This document shows positions 9,240 through 18,271 of a DNA stretch of 64,000 nt, piece by piece; position 1 is the first letter of the stretch, and each line of letters starts with the position of its first letter. The stretch comes from Firmicutes bacterium HGW-Firmicutes-2. GTDB lineage: Bacteria; Bacillota; Clostridia; Lachnospirales; Vallitaleaceae. A model generated the notes under the pieces. It was not told the origin of the DNA and did no database searches. It was given only the letters and a program-made list of their open reading frames with translations. The position numbers and the translations under genes are program-made. The DNA lies in contig PGZV01000003.1 in NCBI GenBank assembly GCA_002841495.1, positions 124,001 to 188,000 of the forward strand, given 5' to 3'.

Positions 9240-10346
9240 TCATCCATGCGCTTTTGCATGGATGTCTTCTTTTAAAAGCTGATAGATAACCGATAATGCA
9301 GGTACACCAAGGAGCATGCCAAGAACACCAAAAAGTCCGCCACCGATAATAATGCCTAGAAGAACCCACAACGGTGGTAACCCAATCGTTCCACCAACCA
9401 CTCTAGGATATATCAGATTACCTTCAATCTGTTGAAGGACAATGATGAACACTAAGAACCAAACAGCTTGCATCGGCTCGATCATTAATAAAATAAATAA
9501 AGCTGGCATCAGACCTATGATGGAACCTACAATAGGAATCAGGCTGGTAATGCCAATGATGACACTGATTAATATTGGATATTCAAAGCCAAAAATCAAC
9601 ATCCCTATAAAGCAAAGGACACCTAAGATGACAGCTTCTGTTAATTGACCGGATATGAATTTCGTAAAGGTCTCATTGGATAGGCGTAATACTTTTAAAA
9701 GCTTTTCTCCCACCTCTTGTGGCAAATAAGCCTTGATTGCATCGTGAAACTGAATTTTTAAGTGGCGCTTATCTGCCAATAAATATACAGAAATCACAAA
9801 CCCAATAACGATATTCACCACCGTTGATATGAAGTTCGTAGTAAAATTAAAGATTTTCGGCATGAGACCTGTCGCAACGCCAGTCACAAGATCCGGTAAT
9901 TGATCCAAAGCATTATCTAATCTACTCGTATCCAGATTATCTAATTTTAAATAGTCTGCTGCACTCATCAAAAATGTTTCTAGATTACGTCCATAAACAT
10001 CCATATTCTTATATAGCAATTGAATACTGTCTGAAATCTGAGGAATGACAAACGCTAATAATAAAGTAACCACTCCGAAGAAAAGAAGATAAACCGAGGC
10101 TAAAGCAAGAGGCTTGACTCCTTTTTCTAGTTTTTTATTTTTATTATGTTTCTCAAAAACCTTAATCAAGTAGCTATAAGGTCTTTTTAATATAAAAGCA
10201 ATTGAAAACCCTATTAGTATCGGTATTGCCATATGCAATCCTTTTCCTAACATCAAGATGACCAAATCAATTTTAACAATAATCAGTACCAGTAAAATGC
10301 CATAGGTAATTAAAAACATGATGCTCTTAATAGTCTTTTTATCCAT
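9240..10346 (-). CDS. AI-2E family transporter (PerM/YtvI type)
   Basis: 368-aa polytopic membrane protein of the AI-2E/PerM family, with about 8 predicted helices: two N-terminal helices, one before a long amphipathic segment (about 95-145), then a C-terminal bundle rich in Gly and Ile ending in GIIIGGGLFGVLGMLLGVP, which is characteristic of the family. Members export signals or act as Na+/H+ antiporters, so the substrate cannot be read from sequence. The start at 10346 has GGGG at good spacing; the ATG at 10361 has no clear site. It converges with the secreted-protein operon and is monocistronic. Confidence 0.88.
   Translation of the reverse strand: MDKKTIKSIMFLITYGILLVLIIVKIDLVILMLGKGLHMAIPILIGFSIAFILKRPYSYLIKVFEKHNKNKKLEKGVKPLALASVYLLFFGVVTLLLAFVIPQISDSIQLLYKNMDVYGRNLETFLMSAADYLKLDNLDTSRLDNALDQLPDLVTGVATGLMPKIFNFTTNFISTVVNIVIGFVISVYLLADKRHLKIQFHDAIKAYLPQEVGEKLLKVLRLSNETFTKFISGQLTEAVILGVLCFIGMLIFGFEYPILISVIIGITSLIPIVGSIIGLMPALFILLMIEPMQAVWFLVFIIVLQQIEGNLIYPRVVGGTIGLPPLWVLLGIIIGGGLFGVLGMLLGVPALSVIYQLLKEDIHAKAHG
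9241..9264 (+). terminator. Hairpin inside the end of the converging gene, probable terminator of the secreted-protein operon
   Basis: CATCCATGC and GCATGGATG (9241-9249, 9256-9264) pair perfectly around GCTTTT and are followed by TCTTCTTTT. The plus-strand operon ends at 9217, so this would terminate it, although the same bases encode the last residues of the minus-strand permease. Confidence 0.55.
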
Positions 10347-10474
10347 TCTTATACCCCACATTATATTCTTAGATGCTTACTGACATCTCCATTTTTAACT
10401 AATATGATTTTACCACAAGCATGAATAAGCCACCAGTATCTTTTAAAAATCTCGCTAGATATTGTGCTAAACTA

Positions 10475-10503
10475 TTGTTTACACGCCCTATTTCCTGTAT
10501 AAT
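10475..10503 (+). promoter_or_regulatory. Sigma-A promoter of putP
   Basis: TTGTTT at 10475-10480 and TATAAT at 10498-10503 are separated by exactly 17 bases. The start codon of putP is about 60 bases downstream. Confidence 0.8.
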
Positions 10504-10563
10504 GCAATAAGATTAAATTTGAGAACTGACAGATGAATTAAAAAACGAGAGAGGTAACTTAAT

Positions 10564-12063
10564 ATGGATATTTCACAGGTAACGAAATTAATGGTGTTGG
10601 CTTTTTATTTACTTTGCATGATTGGTATCGGTTTTATTGCATACCGCAAAACCAGTAATTTTTCAGACTATGTACTTGGAGGCAGAAATCTAGGTAGTTG
10701 GACGACGGCTTTGTCTGCACAGGCTTCCGACATGAGTGGTTGGTTGCTTCTTGGATTACCGGGTGCTGCTTATCTTGGAGGTATACAGGCCGCTTGGATT
10801 GGTATCGGTTTGGCTCTTGGTACTTATATTAATTGGAAGATGGTGGCCAAAAGATTAAGGCAATATACTGAGCTTTCGAAAAATTCCTTAACTTTGTCGG
10901 ATTTTTTTGAAAATCGTTTCAGGGATGATACAAAGATTCTAAGAGTCGTTTCCGCCTTGGTCATCATCGTCTTTTTTTCTGTCTACACTTCCGCACAATT
11001 TGCTGCCGGTGCAAAGCTATTTGAATTGGTCATGGGCATACCATATACATACGCCTTAATTCTTGGTGGTTTTGTCATTGTGCTTTATACTTTCCTTGGT
11101 GGTTTCATGGCCGTTTCATCGACAGATGTTATTCAAGGTATTCTTATGTTTATTGCGCTTATGGTCGTACCCGTTATTGCTGTTGCTGAGCTGGGTGGTT
11201 TTGGTGAAATCTTCACAGCCCTTGAATCTGTTGATGTAAATTATATGAACCTTTTCAAAGATACCGGAACGGTGACCAATATTTCCTTCATTGTTATTAT
11301 CTCTAATTTAGCTTGGGGACTTGGGTATTTCGGACAACCTCATATACTCGCTAGATTCATGGCTGCCAGATCTTCAGACCACATAAAAAAAGCCAGACTC
11401 ATCGCCATGATCTGGGTTATTCTTACGTTATTTGCTGCTGTCTTTGTCGGTATGGTCGGTAGACTCTATTTTGTTAACGCTCCTGTTGCTGATGCGGAAA
11501 AAGTATTTATGCATATGGTGGATGGTATGTTCATTCCAATATTATCTGGTCTCTTCTTATCAGCCATTCTGGCGGCTAGTATGAGCACCGCTGATTCACA
11601 GCTTTTGGTTACAGCTTCTTCAATTTCCGAAGATTTTTACAAGCAATTTTTTAAGAAGAACGCTGATGATAAAGAATTAATTTTAGTTGGTCGTTTATCC
11701 GTTGCCATCGTATCTGTTATCGCCATCCTTATTGCCCTAAACCCTAACAGTTCTGTATTCGGGCTTGTTTCTAATGCTTGGGCCGGTTTCGGGGCCGCAT
11801 TCGGACCGGTTATATTACTTTCACTATTCTGGAAGCGCATGAACAAATGGGGGGCTATGGCAGGCATGATCTCCGGAACTTTAACGGTAATTTTCTGGAT
11901 CACAGTTGCGAAGAATTTTGATGGTGCTATTTGGCAGATCTATGAGATTGTACCGGCTTTCATTGTAGCGCTGGTAGCCATCGTACTTGTTTCACAACTT
12001 ACAGCACCACCAACTCAAGAGATCACAGATGAATTTGATGCTGTTGTTTTGATGGAAATATAA
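10564..12063 (+). CDS. putP: Sodium/proline symporter
   Basis: 499-aa member of the sodium:solute symporter family, with about 13 helices and the usual PutP length. Signature stretches include DYVLGGRNLGSWTTALSA near the N-terminus, where helix 1 contributes to substrate and sodium sites, and LSGLFLSAILAASMSTADSQ (helix 8 region with the second sodium-binding Ser/Thr). It imports proline with Na+ for nutrition or osmotic balance. A consensus promoter lies upstream, with an AGAGAGG site before the ATG. It stands alone, with no proline dehydrogenase gene nearby. Proline is the best-supported substrate by overall similarity; pantothenate or another solute is less likely. Confidence 0.88.
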   Translation: MDISQVTKLMVLAFYLLCMIGIGFIAYRKTSNFSDYVLGGRNLGSWTTALSAQASDMSGWLLLGLPGAAYLGGIQAAWIGIGLALGTYINWKMVAKRLRQYTELSKNSLTLSDFFENRFRDDTKILRVVSALVIIVFFSVYTSAQFAAGAKLFELVMGIPYTYALILGGFVIVLYTFLGGFMAVSSTDVIQGILMFIALMVVPVIAVAELGGFGEIFTALESVDVNYMNLFKDTGTVTNISFIVIISNLAWGLGYFGQPHILARFMAARSSDHIKKARLIAMIWVILTLFAAVFVGMVGRLYFVNAPVADAEKVFMHMVDGMFIPILSGLFLSAILAASMSTADSQLLVTASSISEDFYKQFFKKNADDKELILVGRLSVAIVSVIAILIALNPNSSVFGLVSNAWAGFGAAFGPVILLSLFWKRMNKWGAMAGMISGTLTVIFWITVAKNFDGAIWQIYEIVPAFIVALVAIVLVSQLTAPPTQEITDEFDAVVLMEI

Positions 12064-12152
12064 GAATTGTTGAACTTTGTTAATCTTTAGGTAACATATA
12101 TGTTAATGTGTCGATCAGGTCTCTAAATGAAAAAATGAATGTGTTTTAAAGT

Positions 12153-12298
12153 GGGTCCCATGAAAACCCTTCCACAGTATGTATGATTACGGTCGACCGT
12201 TGGTGCATCCATGCACCAAAAGTCGACCGTAATCATCCATGCTGACTAACTCCACCATACACACTGCTTCCAGGAACTTCATGGTCGATGTTGGCTTA
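12153..12298 (+). repeat. 146-bp dispersed palindromic element, copy 1
   Basis: Begins GGGTCCCATG and ends GTTGGCTTA. A second 146-bp copy lies inverted at 37601-37746. Folding is nested: CCATGAA (12158-12164) pairs with TTCATGG (12278-12284); CAGTATGTATG pairs with CATACACACTG with one mismatch; the centre holds 15-bp arms 12183-12197/12222-12236 enclosing TTGGTGCAT-CC-ATGCACCAA. It has no coding capacity. It could be a non-autonomous mobile element or a structured RNA; sequence alone does not decide. Confidence 0.75.
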
Positions 12299-12305
12299 GT
12301 ATGGA

Positions 12306-12378
12306 GTAGATGTGATACACAGCTTTTCTGCTGACCGTACAAAGTGTAAGGCAAGGAAAAGCTGTGTGTTACATCTAC
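12306..12378. repeat. Long imperfect inverted repeat (23-bp arms)
   Basis: Arms 12306-12328 and 12356-12378 match as reverse complements with two mismatches around a 27-base loop. There is no U-run after the hairpin, so it is not an ordinary terminator. It sits 8 bases after the 146-bp element and completes the otherwise gene-free stretch 12064-12489. Confidence 0.65.
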
Positions 12379-12489
12379 GATTATAACGCACAGTTACAAT
12401 TATCAACTTGTACAAAAAAAACATTCCTTAGTCTCATATTAAATGATTACACAATTCTAATTTCATAGTGGCTCTCTTATGACATCCTT

Positions 12490-12981
12490 TTATTCTAATT
12501 TGAGTATAATCCCTTCAACACAAGCTTCGACATCCCTACCACCACACTCAACAATCGCATCACAATACCGTCTATAAAGTGGTGTTCTTTCGTCATAGAC
12601 ATCTTTTAGACTTCTACCCTTGCGCATAATAATCCCTCTGGATTTAATGTTATTGACCCTTTTTTCTATTTCATCAAAAGGTACATGAAGGTAAATTATA
12701 GAGCCTAACATTTTCAAATGGTTCATAGCTGCTTCTGAGTATATAACACTGCCTCCTGTTGCAATCACAGTGTTTTGTGCCTTCATCGTCAGAATCACTT
12801 GTTCTTCAATCTCAAGAAAAGCTTCAATCCCCTGTTGATCTATAGTGTTTTGTAATAATTCTCCGGTTTTTTTCTGAATAAGCAAATCCGTATCAAGGAA
12901 TTCTTTTCCGATGGCTTTTGCAAGTAGGATGCCAAGGGTACTTTTCCCTGCTCCTGACATCCCAATAAGTATGATGTTCAT
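12490..12981 (-). CDS. Shikimate kinase-like protein
   Basis: 163-aa P-loop kinase of the shikimate kinase fold. Walker A is GMSGAGKS at residues 8-15. The acidic DTD of the shikimate-binding strand is present, TGG begins the usual TGGG loop (here TGGS), and ERTPLY supplies the C-terminal substrate Arg. Two departures from AroK are visible: the Arg that normally follows Phe in the AFR motif is Leu (EAFLEIEE), and the lid motif RP is replaced by RGIIM. Shikimate phosphorylation is therefore uncertain; a related small-molecule kinase is possible. The length is normal. It stands alone rather than in an aro operon. A palindromic repeat lies just upstream of its start. Confidence 0.7.
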   Translation of the reverse strand: MNIILIGMSGAGKSTLGILLAKAIGKEFLDTDLLIQKKTGELLQNTIDQQGIEAFLEIEEQVILTMKAQNTVIATGGSVIYSEAAMNHLKMLGSIIYLHVPFDEIEKRVNNIKSRGIIMRKGRSLKDVYDERTPLYRRYCDAIVECGGRDVEACVEGIILKLE

Positions 12982-13028
12982 ATTGCCTCCTTTGTGATCT
13001 TATTTTCATAAGATTTTATAATTCATAG

Positions 13029-13115
13029 ATGGTTAAGGTGTCAAATCTATATAGTTGAACTTTCGCATAACTTGTATGTGAACTTAGTGAAACTTAGTTT
13101 TGACCCTATAACCAT
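13029..13115. repeat. MITE-like short palindromic repeat, copy A (87 bp)
   Basis: Starts ATGGTTA and ends TAACCAT. The outer ~21 bases of each end are imperfect inverted repeats. A related copy is at 29412-29504, sharing GGTTAAGGTGTCAAA, CTATATAGTTGAACTTT and TTAGTGAAACTTAGTTTT. It lies between the divergent shikimate-kinase-like and HerA-like genes. No target duplication is evident here. Confidence 0.7.
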
Positions 13116-13269
13116 TGATTGTAGCACAGCCATATTCAATAGACAACTCAACCTTCTCACTTTACCTTATTAGAAAATAATTTTATTGTCAAACCTGCCA
13201 TCTACAAGATGAAAACATGTTACTTTTATGCTATGATAAATAAAAAAAAGAAAAAGTATGAGGTGTATC

Positions 13270-14697
13270 ATGGAGATTGGTATTAATGCAAGTAAAATAA
13301 TTAGTATGAACCCTAGAATGATTAACAGACATGGACTTATAACCGGAGCAACCGGTACAGGAAAAACTGTAACCTTGAAAGTGTTGGCTGAAGCTTTTAG
13401 TGAACAGGGTATACCCGTTTTTATGCAAGATGTTAAAGGAGATCTTACGGGTTTTATTGAGCCCGGTACAAAAAGTGATAAATTTCAAGAGCGTCTTTTA
13501 CAGATTGGTCTTGAAAGTGTGCCTTTCACAGCTTATCCTGCTACATTCTGGGACATCTTTGGGCAAGAAGGTCATCCAATTCGCGCTACCGTATCGGATA
13601 TGGGCCCGCTTATGCTCAGCAAATTACTCACACTTAACGATGTTCAGACCTCCGTTTTGTATACCATTTTCAAGTTCGCAGATGAAAACGGCCTTCTTTT
13701 ACTGGATTTTAAAGACTTGTTAGCTGTCCTTAGCCATATTACAGATAACGGTTCCAAACTGCAAGGTCAGTATAAAAGCATAAGCAAAGCGACACTAGGT
13801 GCGATTCATAGGAAACTTATTATCATGGAACAAGAAGGCATTGAACATTTTTTTGGAGAACCTGCTTTTGACATTCATGACCTGCTTACATACGACAATA
13901 TGGGGCGTGGCATGATTCACGTCTTGGAATCTTCAAAGCTATCTGCCAACCCCAGTCTATACTCGACTTTTCTTCTATGGCTACTCTCCGAACTTTTTGA
14001 AGACTTAGATGAAGTTGGCGATCTTGACAAACCACGACTGGTATTCTTTTTTGATGAGGCACACTTGATTTTCAAAGATATGTCCAAATCTTTACTGGAT
14101 AAGTTGGATCAAATTATAAAGTTAATCCGTTCTAAAGGTGTCGGTATCTATTTCATTACTCAAAACCCCCTAGATATTCCCGAATCAGTATTGGCACAAC
14201 TGGGTAATAGAATTCAACACGCTCTACGTGCCTATACTCCTAAAGAACAGAAGGCGGTTCGCGTAGCAGCTGAGACCTTCAGACAAAATGAAGCCTTTGA
14301 TACGGCAGATGTTATTTCCAATCTAGGTGTTGGCGAGGCACTAATCTCCTTTTTAGATGACCAAGGTATCCCTAGTGTTGTTGAGAGGGCCTATATTATG
14401 CCACCAAAAAGTAAAATCGGCCCCGTTGCAGAGCAAGAGGCCATCATCAAGCACATCAATATGTCTTATTTTAAGAATAAATATAATCAAAGTTACGACC
14501 GCCATTCTGCATATGAAGCCCTAAAAGACAAAGCCTTACACACACAATCCGCTACAACCACTAAAGAAGATGCCAAAAAAAGTGTTCGAAAGACAGACAC
14601 ACCACTTGATCGGTTTATGAAGTCAACGGCTTCTTCCATTGGTACCCATGTCGGCAGATCCTTAATACGTGGTATAATGGGCTCACTAAAAAAATAA
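13270..14697 (+). CDS. HerA-like P-loop ATPase (DUF853 family)
   Basis: 475-aa cytoplasmic ATPase of the HerA/FtsK superfamily, DUF853-like branch. Walker A GATGTGKT lies near residue 25 and Walker [13 protein letters not shown] near 260; the C-terminal part keeps [20 protein letters not shown], where sensor and arginine-finger residues fall in this family. It presumably translocates along DNA or drives a protein machine, but no NurA-type nuclease or other partner is adjacent. The start at 13270 follows GAGGTG; the ATG at 13258 lies before it. It converges with the HD-CHAD gene with only 5 bases between the ends. Confidence 0.82.
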   Translation: MEIGINASKIISMNPRMINRHGLITGATGTGKTVTLKVLAEAFSEQGIPVFMQDVKGDLTGFIEPGTKSDKFQERLLQIGLESVPFTAYPATFWDIFGQEGHPIRATVSDMGPLMLSKLLTLNDVQTSVLYTIFKFADENGLLLLDFKDLLAVLSHITDNGSKLQGQYKSISKATLGAIHRKLIIMEQEGIEHFFGEPAFDIHDLLTYDNMGRGMIHVLESSKLSANPSLYSTFLLWLLSELFEDLDEVGDLDKPRLVFFFDEAHLIFKDMSKSLLDKLDQIIKLIRSKGVGIYFITQNPLDIPESVLAQLGNRIQHALRAYTPKEQKAVRVAAETFRQNEAFDTADVISNLGVGEALISFLDDQGIPSVVERAYIMPPKSKIGPVAEQEAIIKHINMSYFKNKYNQSYDRHSAYEALKDKALHTQSATTTKEDAKKSVRKTDTPLDRFMKSTASSIGTHVGRSLIRGIMGSLKK

Positions 14698-14702
14698 ATC
14701 TT

Positions 14703-15971
14703 CTAATTAAAACGTTTTTTCATCATAAACAACATCCATTTCATCTCTTGGTTCAATCTGGATGTTTCCATTTCATAATAAGTCAGCAATCGCTCCATTT
14801 CTTTTTTCTTAAGAGAAATGGACTTTTTTTTCATAAATTGCTTGAGCAAGTCTTTATTTTCCTTAATATCATTAAGACCTCCAACTGTTTTATGAATGTT
14901 ACTATATAGTTGGCCATCCTGTTCATCAAGAAATGAGAAAATACCTGACTCCGCCAAATACAAGAATTTTTTTCCGAATATTCTAAGCTTATGTAAAGAT
15001 TTTAGATTTTTAATAGATACCGTTTTAAGAAGAGACACATAGTCATTTTTTATGTCCTCTTGTATTTTATATTTTATAGCTAAAGCATCCTGATGCGGTA
15101 TTGCTTTCAATCCAAAGTTGTCTTTATTCAGTACTTTTTCTTGCTTCAACATTCTTTTGCTGATTTTTCTTATCATTTTTTTATTTTCTTGCTGGATGAG
15201 TCTTGTAACTTGCTCAATAAGCTTGTTGGATGATTCTGCTTTTTTTAAAGACTTTCTAAATACTGAAAGCTTTCTTGACTGCTCAAGATCAATAAATACC
15301 TCTTTAAGAAATTGATCTAAGTTTTTAACGCCTTTAGACTGATACCCCCTAAGCAACCATATCATAGCCCTTAGAGTTCTTATCTCAGTTCGAATCGTAT
15401 GGACCTGTTTAGTGTCGAGTGTTTTCTCATCCATATTCTTAAGAACCACAAATAACGCGGTCCATTTTTCTTGAAAAATCCTGTCTATTTCATCAAGATC
15501 CATCATAACCATTTTAAAAAACAGCTTATAGGCTTGTTCACATCTAATTTGCTCATACTTGGGAAGGTATTCTCCAATCTCCAGTTCGTGGGCTAATGCA
15601 TCACAATCCTTAATTAATTCATCATAGGGCCCATCGATCTGTTTTTTCTTGTTGTGTTTGGCCACTGCATCGACTATGGTCTGTTTAATCGGTTCTTCAA
15701 TATCATAATCCGTAAGCCATCTATAAGCTAATCTACTCCCAACAATACCGTGTTCTTTACCTATAACATTCTCCGTGATTCGGCCCATATCATGAAGCAA
15801 AGCAATTGTCTGGGCAACATCACTGTTCAAACCCCGCCTTTTTGCCATTTCATCACTTAAGCGCTCGACACTTCTAACATGTTGGTAATCATAGCTTTGT
15901 TGGCCCTGAAGGTCCAATACCTCATATACCCGATACCTTATTTTCTCCAAAATCCTATGTTCTAAATCCAT
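14703..15971 (-). CDS. HD-domain/CHAD-domain fusion protein
   Basis: 422 aa. Residues about 20-170 form an HD phosphohydrolase domain: an early His in YQHVRSVE, the HD doublet in ALLHDMGRI, and a later Asp in KDCDALAHE. Residues about 200-420 match CHAD, the helical domain with conserved His and basic residues that binds polyphosphate (VHTIRTEIRTLRAMIW and LHKLRIFGKKFLYLAE are its repeated cores). A metal-dependent phosphohydrolase joined to a polyphosphate-binding module suggests action on polyphosphate or a phosphorylated signal; this is inference. The start at 15971 follows AGGTG; upstream in-frame codons lack a site. No ppk or ppx gene is adjacent. Confidence 0.8.
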   Translation of the reverse strand: MDLEHRILEKIRYRVYEVLDLQGQQSYDYQHVRSVERLSDEMAKRRGLNSDVAQTIALLHDMGRITENVIGKEHGIVGSRLAYRWLTDYDIEEPIKQTIVDAVAKHNKKKQIDGPYDELIKDCDALAHELEIGEYLPKYEQIRCEQAYKLFFKMVMMDLDEIDRIFQEKWTALFVVLKNMDEKTLDTKQVHTIRTEIRTLRAMIWLLRGYQSKGVKNLDQFLKEVFIDLEQSRKLSVFRKSLKKAESSNKLIEQVTRLIQQENKKMIRKISKRMLKQEKVLNKDNFGLKAIPHQDALAIKYKIQEDIKNDYVSLLKTVSIKNLKSLHKLRIFGKKFLYLAESGIFSFLDEQDGQLYSNIHKTVGGLNDIKENKDLLKQFMKKKSISLKKKEMERLLTYYEMETSRLNQEMKWMLFMMKKRFN

Positions 15972-16078
15972 TATGCTATCACCTACTCTCCTACATTTTA
16001 TTACAGTTAATACATCTCTCACTTTATTATAATGTAAAATTCTACAACATGCTATGGTTGATTTTGAAGTTTTGAAAA

Positions 16079-16106
16079 AAAGCAAACCCATAAATCAGTT
16101 TGCTTT
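16079..16106 (-). terminator. Terminator of the potassium-channel operon
   Basis: AAAGCAAAC (16079-16087) pairs with GTTTGCTTT (16098-16106). On the minus strand it is followed by a T-run and lies 7 bases past the trkH stop. Confidence 0.8.
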
Positions 16107-16112
16107 AAAAAA

Positions 16113-17606
16113 TTATAAGTGCATTTTTGACTGTATCTGCCTTATTTTTTGTGTCAGCAAGGAAACGCCTGAATAAATACCAATCAAAACAATAAAAATC
16201 TCTAGCCTTCCTAATATCATCCCTACCATCAGTATAAAGAGTGAATGTATATTCAAATACGGACCGGTTAGGCCAATTGATAACCCCACAGTACCAATAG
16301 CTGATGTAAATTCAAACATCGAATCCATCAAACTGCTTCCTGATGCTAAAGTCAATAATAATGTACCTGTAACAAAGATCATCAGGTAAAATGTAATAAA
16401 TCCTACAATGTCCTCGACCAGTCCCTGTTCTATTGGTGTCTTGCCTTGAGCTCTATAATAATATGGTGCTGACACTTTTCGAGCCGGACTTATGCGTTTA
16501 ATTAAGTTTCCCTGTGTTGCCCTAAGAAGAATATAAATCCGCGTAAGTTTTATACCGCCTGCCGTTGAACCAATTCCTCCACCGATTAACATGAGAATAA
16601 TAAGTATACCGATAGTAAATGGTGGCCAGTCATTATAGGTAACTGTCGAGTAACCTGTAGTGGAAATCGCGGATACAACGTTAAACAATGAGATTCTAAC
16701 ACTTTCGCCCAAATTTCTATACATTTCATAAAATAATGAAAATGTAATAATAATGGTGAAAAGTAAAATAATGAATGTCATGAACCTAACTTCACTGATT
16801 CGAACCACCTGCTTATACTTTCTCCTCATTATTAAGAGCAGTACAGCGAAGTTCGTAGTACCAATGATCATGAGTACAATTGTTACAGCTTCAATGCCAA
16901 TACTATTATAAGCGCCTATGCTATCTACTCTGGTTGAAAAACCACCGGTTGATAGTGCAGACATTGCATGTAAAAGACTCTCAAAAACTGGCATGCCAAA
17001 AACAGTATATGATATTGTACCAATGCATAATAAAATTATAAACATCATCAGTATAATCCTGGCCGTTTTTTTTAGGTTCGGCATCAATTTATCCGGATGC
17101 CCTTCTGTATTGAATAAGTTCATTGCCTGTTTCCCCTGGATAAACATGACCATCACCATAACAAAGCCTAAGCCACCACAAAATTGCATGAAACTGCGGT
17201 GAAATAAAAATATTGGAGAAGTAGTCGTCACATCCATTACGGATAATCCTGTAGTCGTCCATCCACTAACGGCTTCAAATAAAGCATTAACAAATGAGAG
17301 TTCACCCGAAATAAAAAAAGGCATTGCACCTGCAAAAAAGCCATATACCCATGCAAATAAAACTGTCAAATGACTGTTTTGAAGTATTTTAAGCCATTGT
17401 GTTTCATTGTCATCTTTTTTAAGTAGGATACATAGTAATACACCCAAAAAAACAGAAAAAAAGGAAGGTATTAGAAAATCTATTATATATTTCCCATCAG
17501 AAGGGTAGAACGGCACTACCAAAATAGGTACAGCAAGTAGAATGCCAATAATAATAATAAGCTTTCCGAAATTGCTTTTATCATAAAAAAAACTTAAATG
17601 TCTCAT
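16113..17606 (-). CDS. TrkH/KtrB-family potassium uptake channel subunit
   Basis: 497-aa integral membrane subunit of the Trk/Ktr K+ uptake system. Four pore-loop filters are visible in order: SGWTTTGLS, SALSTGGFST, SAISTTGYST and SAIGTVGLS, each with the filter Gly. About 8-10 helices surround them, and the length is closer to TrkH than to short KtrB. The start codon overlaps the upstream RCK stop (ATGA), with AGGA just before it, so it is translationally coupled to the RCK genes that form its cytoplasmic gating ring. It is the last gene of the TPR-RCK-RCK-channel operon. Confidence 0.93.
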   Translation of the reverse strand: MRHLSFFYDKSNFGKLIIIIGILLAVPILVVPFYPSDGKYIIDFLIPSFFSVFLGVLLCILLKKDDNETQWLKILQNSHLTVLFAWVYGFFAGAMPFFISGELSFVNALFEAVSGWTTTGLSVMDVTTTSPIFLFHRSFMQFCGGLGFVMVMVMFIQGKQAMNLFNTEGHPDKLMPNLKKTARIILMMFIILLCIGTISYTVFGMPVFESLLHAMSALSTGGFSTRVDSIGAYNSIGIEAVTIVLMIIGTTNFAVLLLIMRRKYKQVVRISEVRFMTFIILLFTIIITFSLFYEMYRNLGESVRISLFNVVSAISTTGYSTVTYNDWPPFTIGILIILMLIGGGIGSTAGGIKLTRIYILLRATQGNLIKRISPARKVSAPYYYRAQGKTPIEQGLVEDIVGFITFYLMIFVTGTLLLTLASGSSLMDSMFEFTSAIGTVGLSIGLTGPYLNIHSLFILMVGMILGRLEIFIVLIGIYSGVSLLTQKIRQIQSKMHL

Positions 17607-18271
17607 ATCTGTCCTGTCAGCTCCTTGATTGCATATATTTCCTGCTTATTTGCAGAAATGAGTATCAGTTTGTCACCACTTAGGATTCTTGTATCACCCC
17701 TTGGAATCTTGCTTTCCTCACCTCGAATGATACAACCGATAATTACATCTTTTGGCAAATTGATTTCCCATAATTTCTTTCCGACTGCGGGTGAGCCTAT
17801 AAGTATGGGTACCTCAACAATACTAATACGTCCTTCCCCTGTTGGTATCATAGTTACAATACCTTCATATATTGCCTGCTGCTCGATAATATTTGTAATT
17901 GCATTGACTTCACAAATTACCGAATCCACACCCATCTTGTAAAAAAAATCAGTTTTTAACGGATCATTTAGTACAGATATTGTTTTTTTGACATTAAATT
18001 TCTTTTTGCATAATTCGCATATAATCAGATTATCTTCATCTTTTGATGTAAGTGCTATTGCAATATCTGCATCTTTAATATTGGCATCTTCAAGTACAAA
18101 AGGCTTTGTTTCTTCACCATAGATAACCGTTACTTCTTCTATTTCAGCTAATATTTTACATTTTTCATAATTATTATAAATTATGGTTACATGATATCCT
18201 TTACTATTTAGTGATTTTGCCAGTGCGCGTGCTCTATTAAAACTACCTATCAAAACCGCTTGCTTTTTCAT
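17603..18271 (-). CDS. RCK (TrkA/KtrA) subunit with degenerate nucleotide motif and TrkA_C domain
   Basis: 222 aa: an RCK_N Rossmann domain (about 1-130) then a TrkA_C domain (about 140-222). The usual GxGxxG loop is replaced by IGSFNRARAL, so NAD(H)/ATP binding is doubtful; the rest of the fold is kept. TrkA_C is the ligand-sensing and dimerisation part (c-di-AMP in several Firmicute Ktr proteins, a family-level fact not visible here). Start 18271 has AAGGAG at ideal spacing and overlaps the preceding RCK gene by 29 bases. It probably pairs with that gene product beneath TrkH. Confidence 0.88.
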   Translation of the reverse strand: MKKQAVLIGSFNRARALAKSLNSKGYHVTIIYNNYEKCKILAEIEEVTVIYGEETKPFVLEDANIKDADIAIALTSKDEDNLIICELCKKKFNVKKTISVLNDPLKTDFFYKMGVDSVICEVNAITNIIEQQAIYEGIVTMIPTGEGRISIVEVPILIGSPAVGKKLWEINLPKDVIIGCIIRGEESKIPRGDTRILSGDKLILISANKQEIYAIKELTGQI

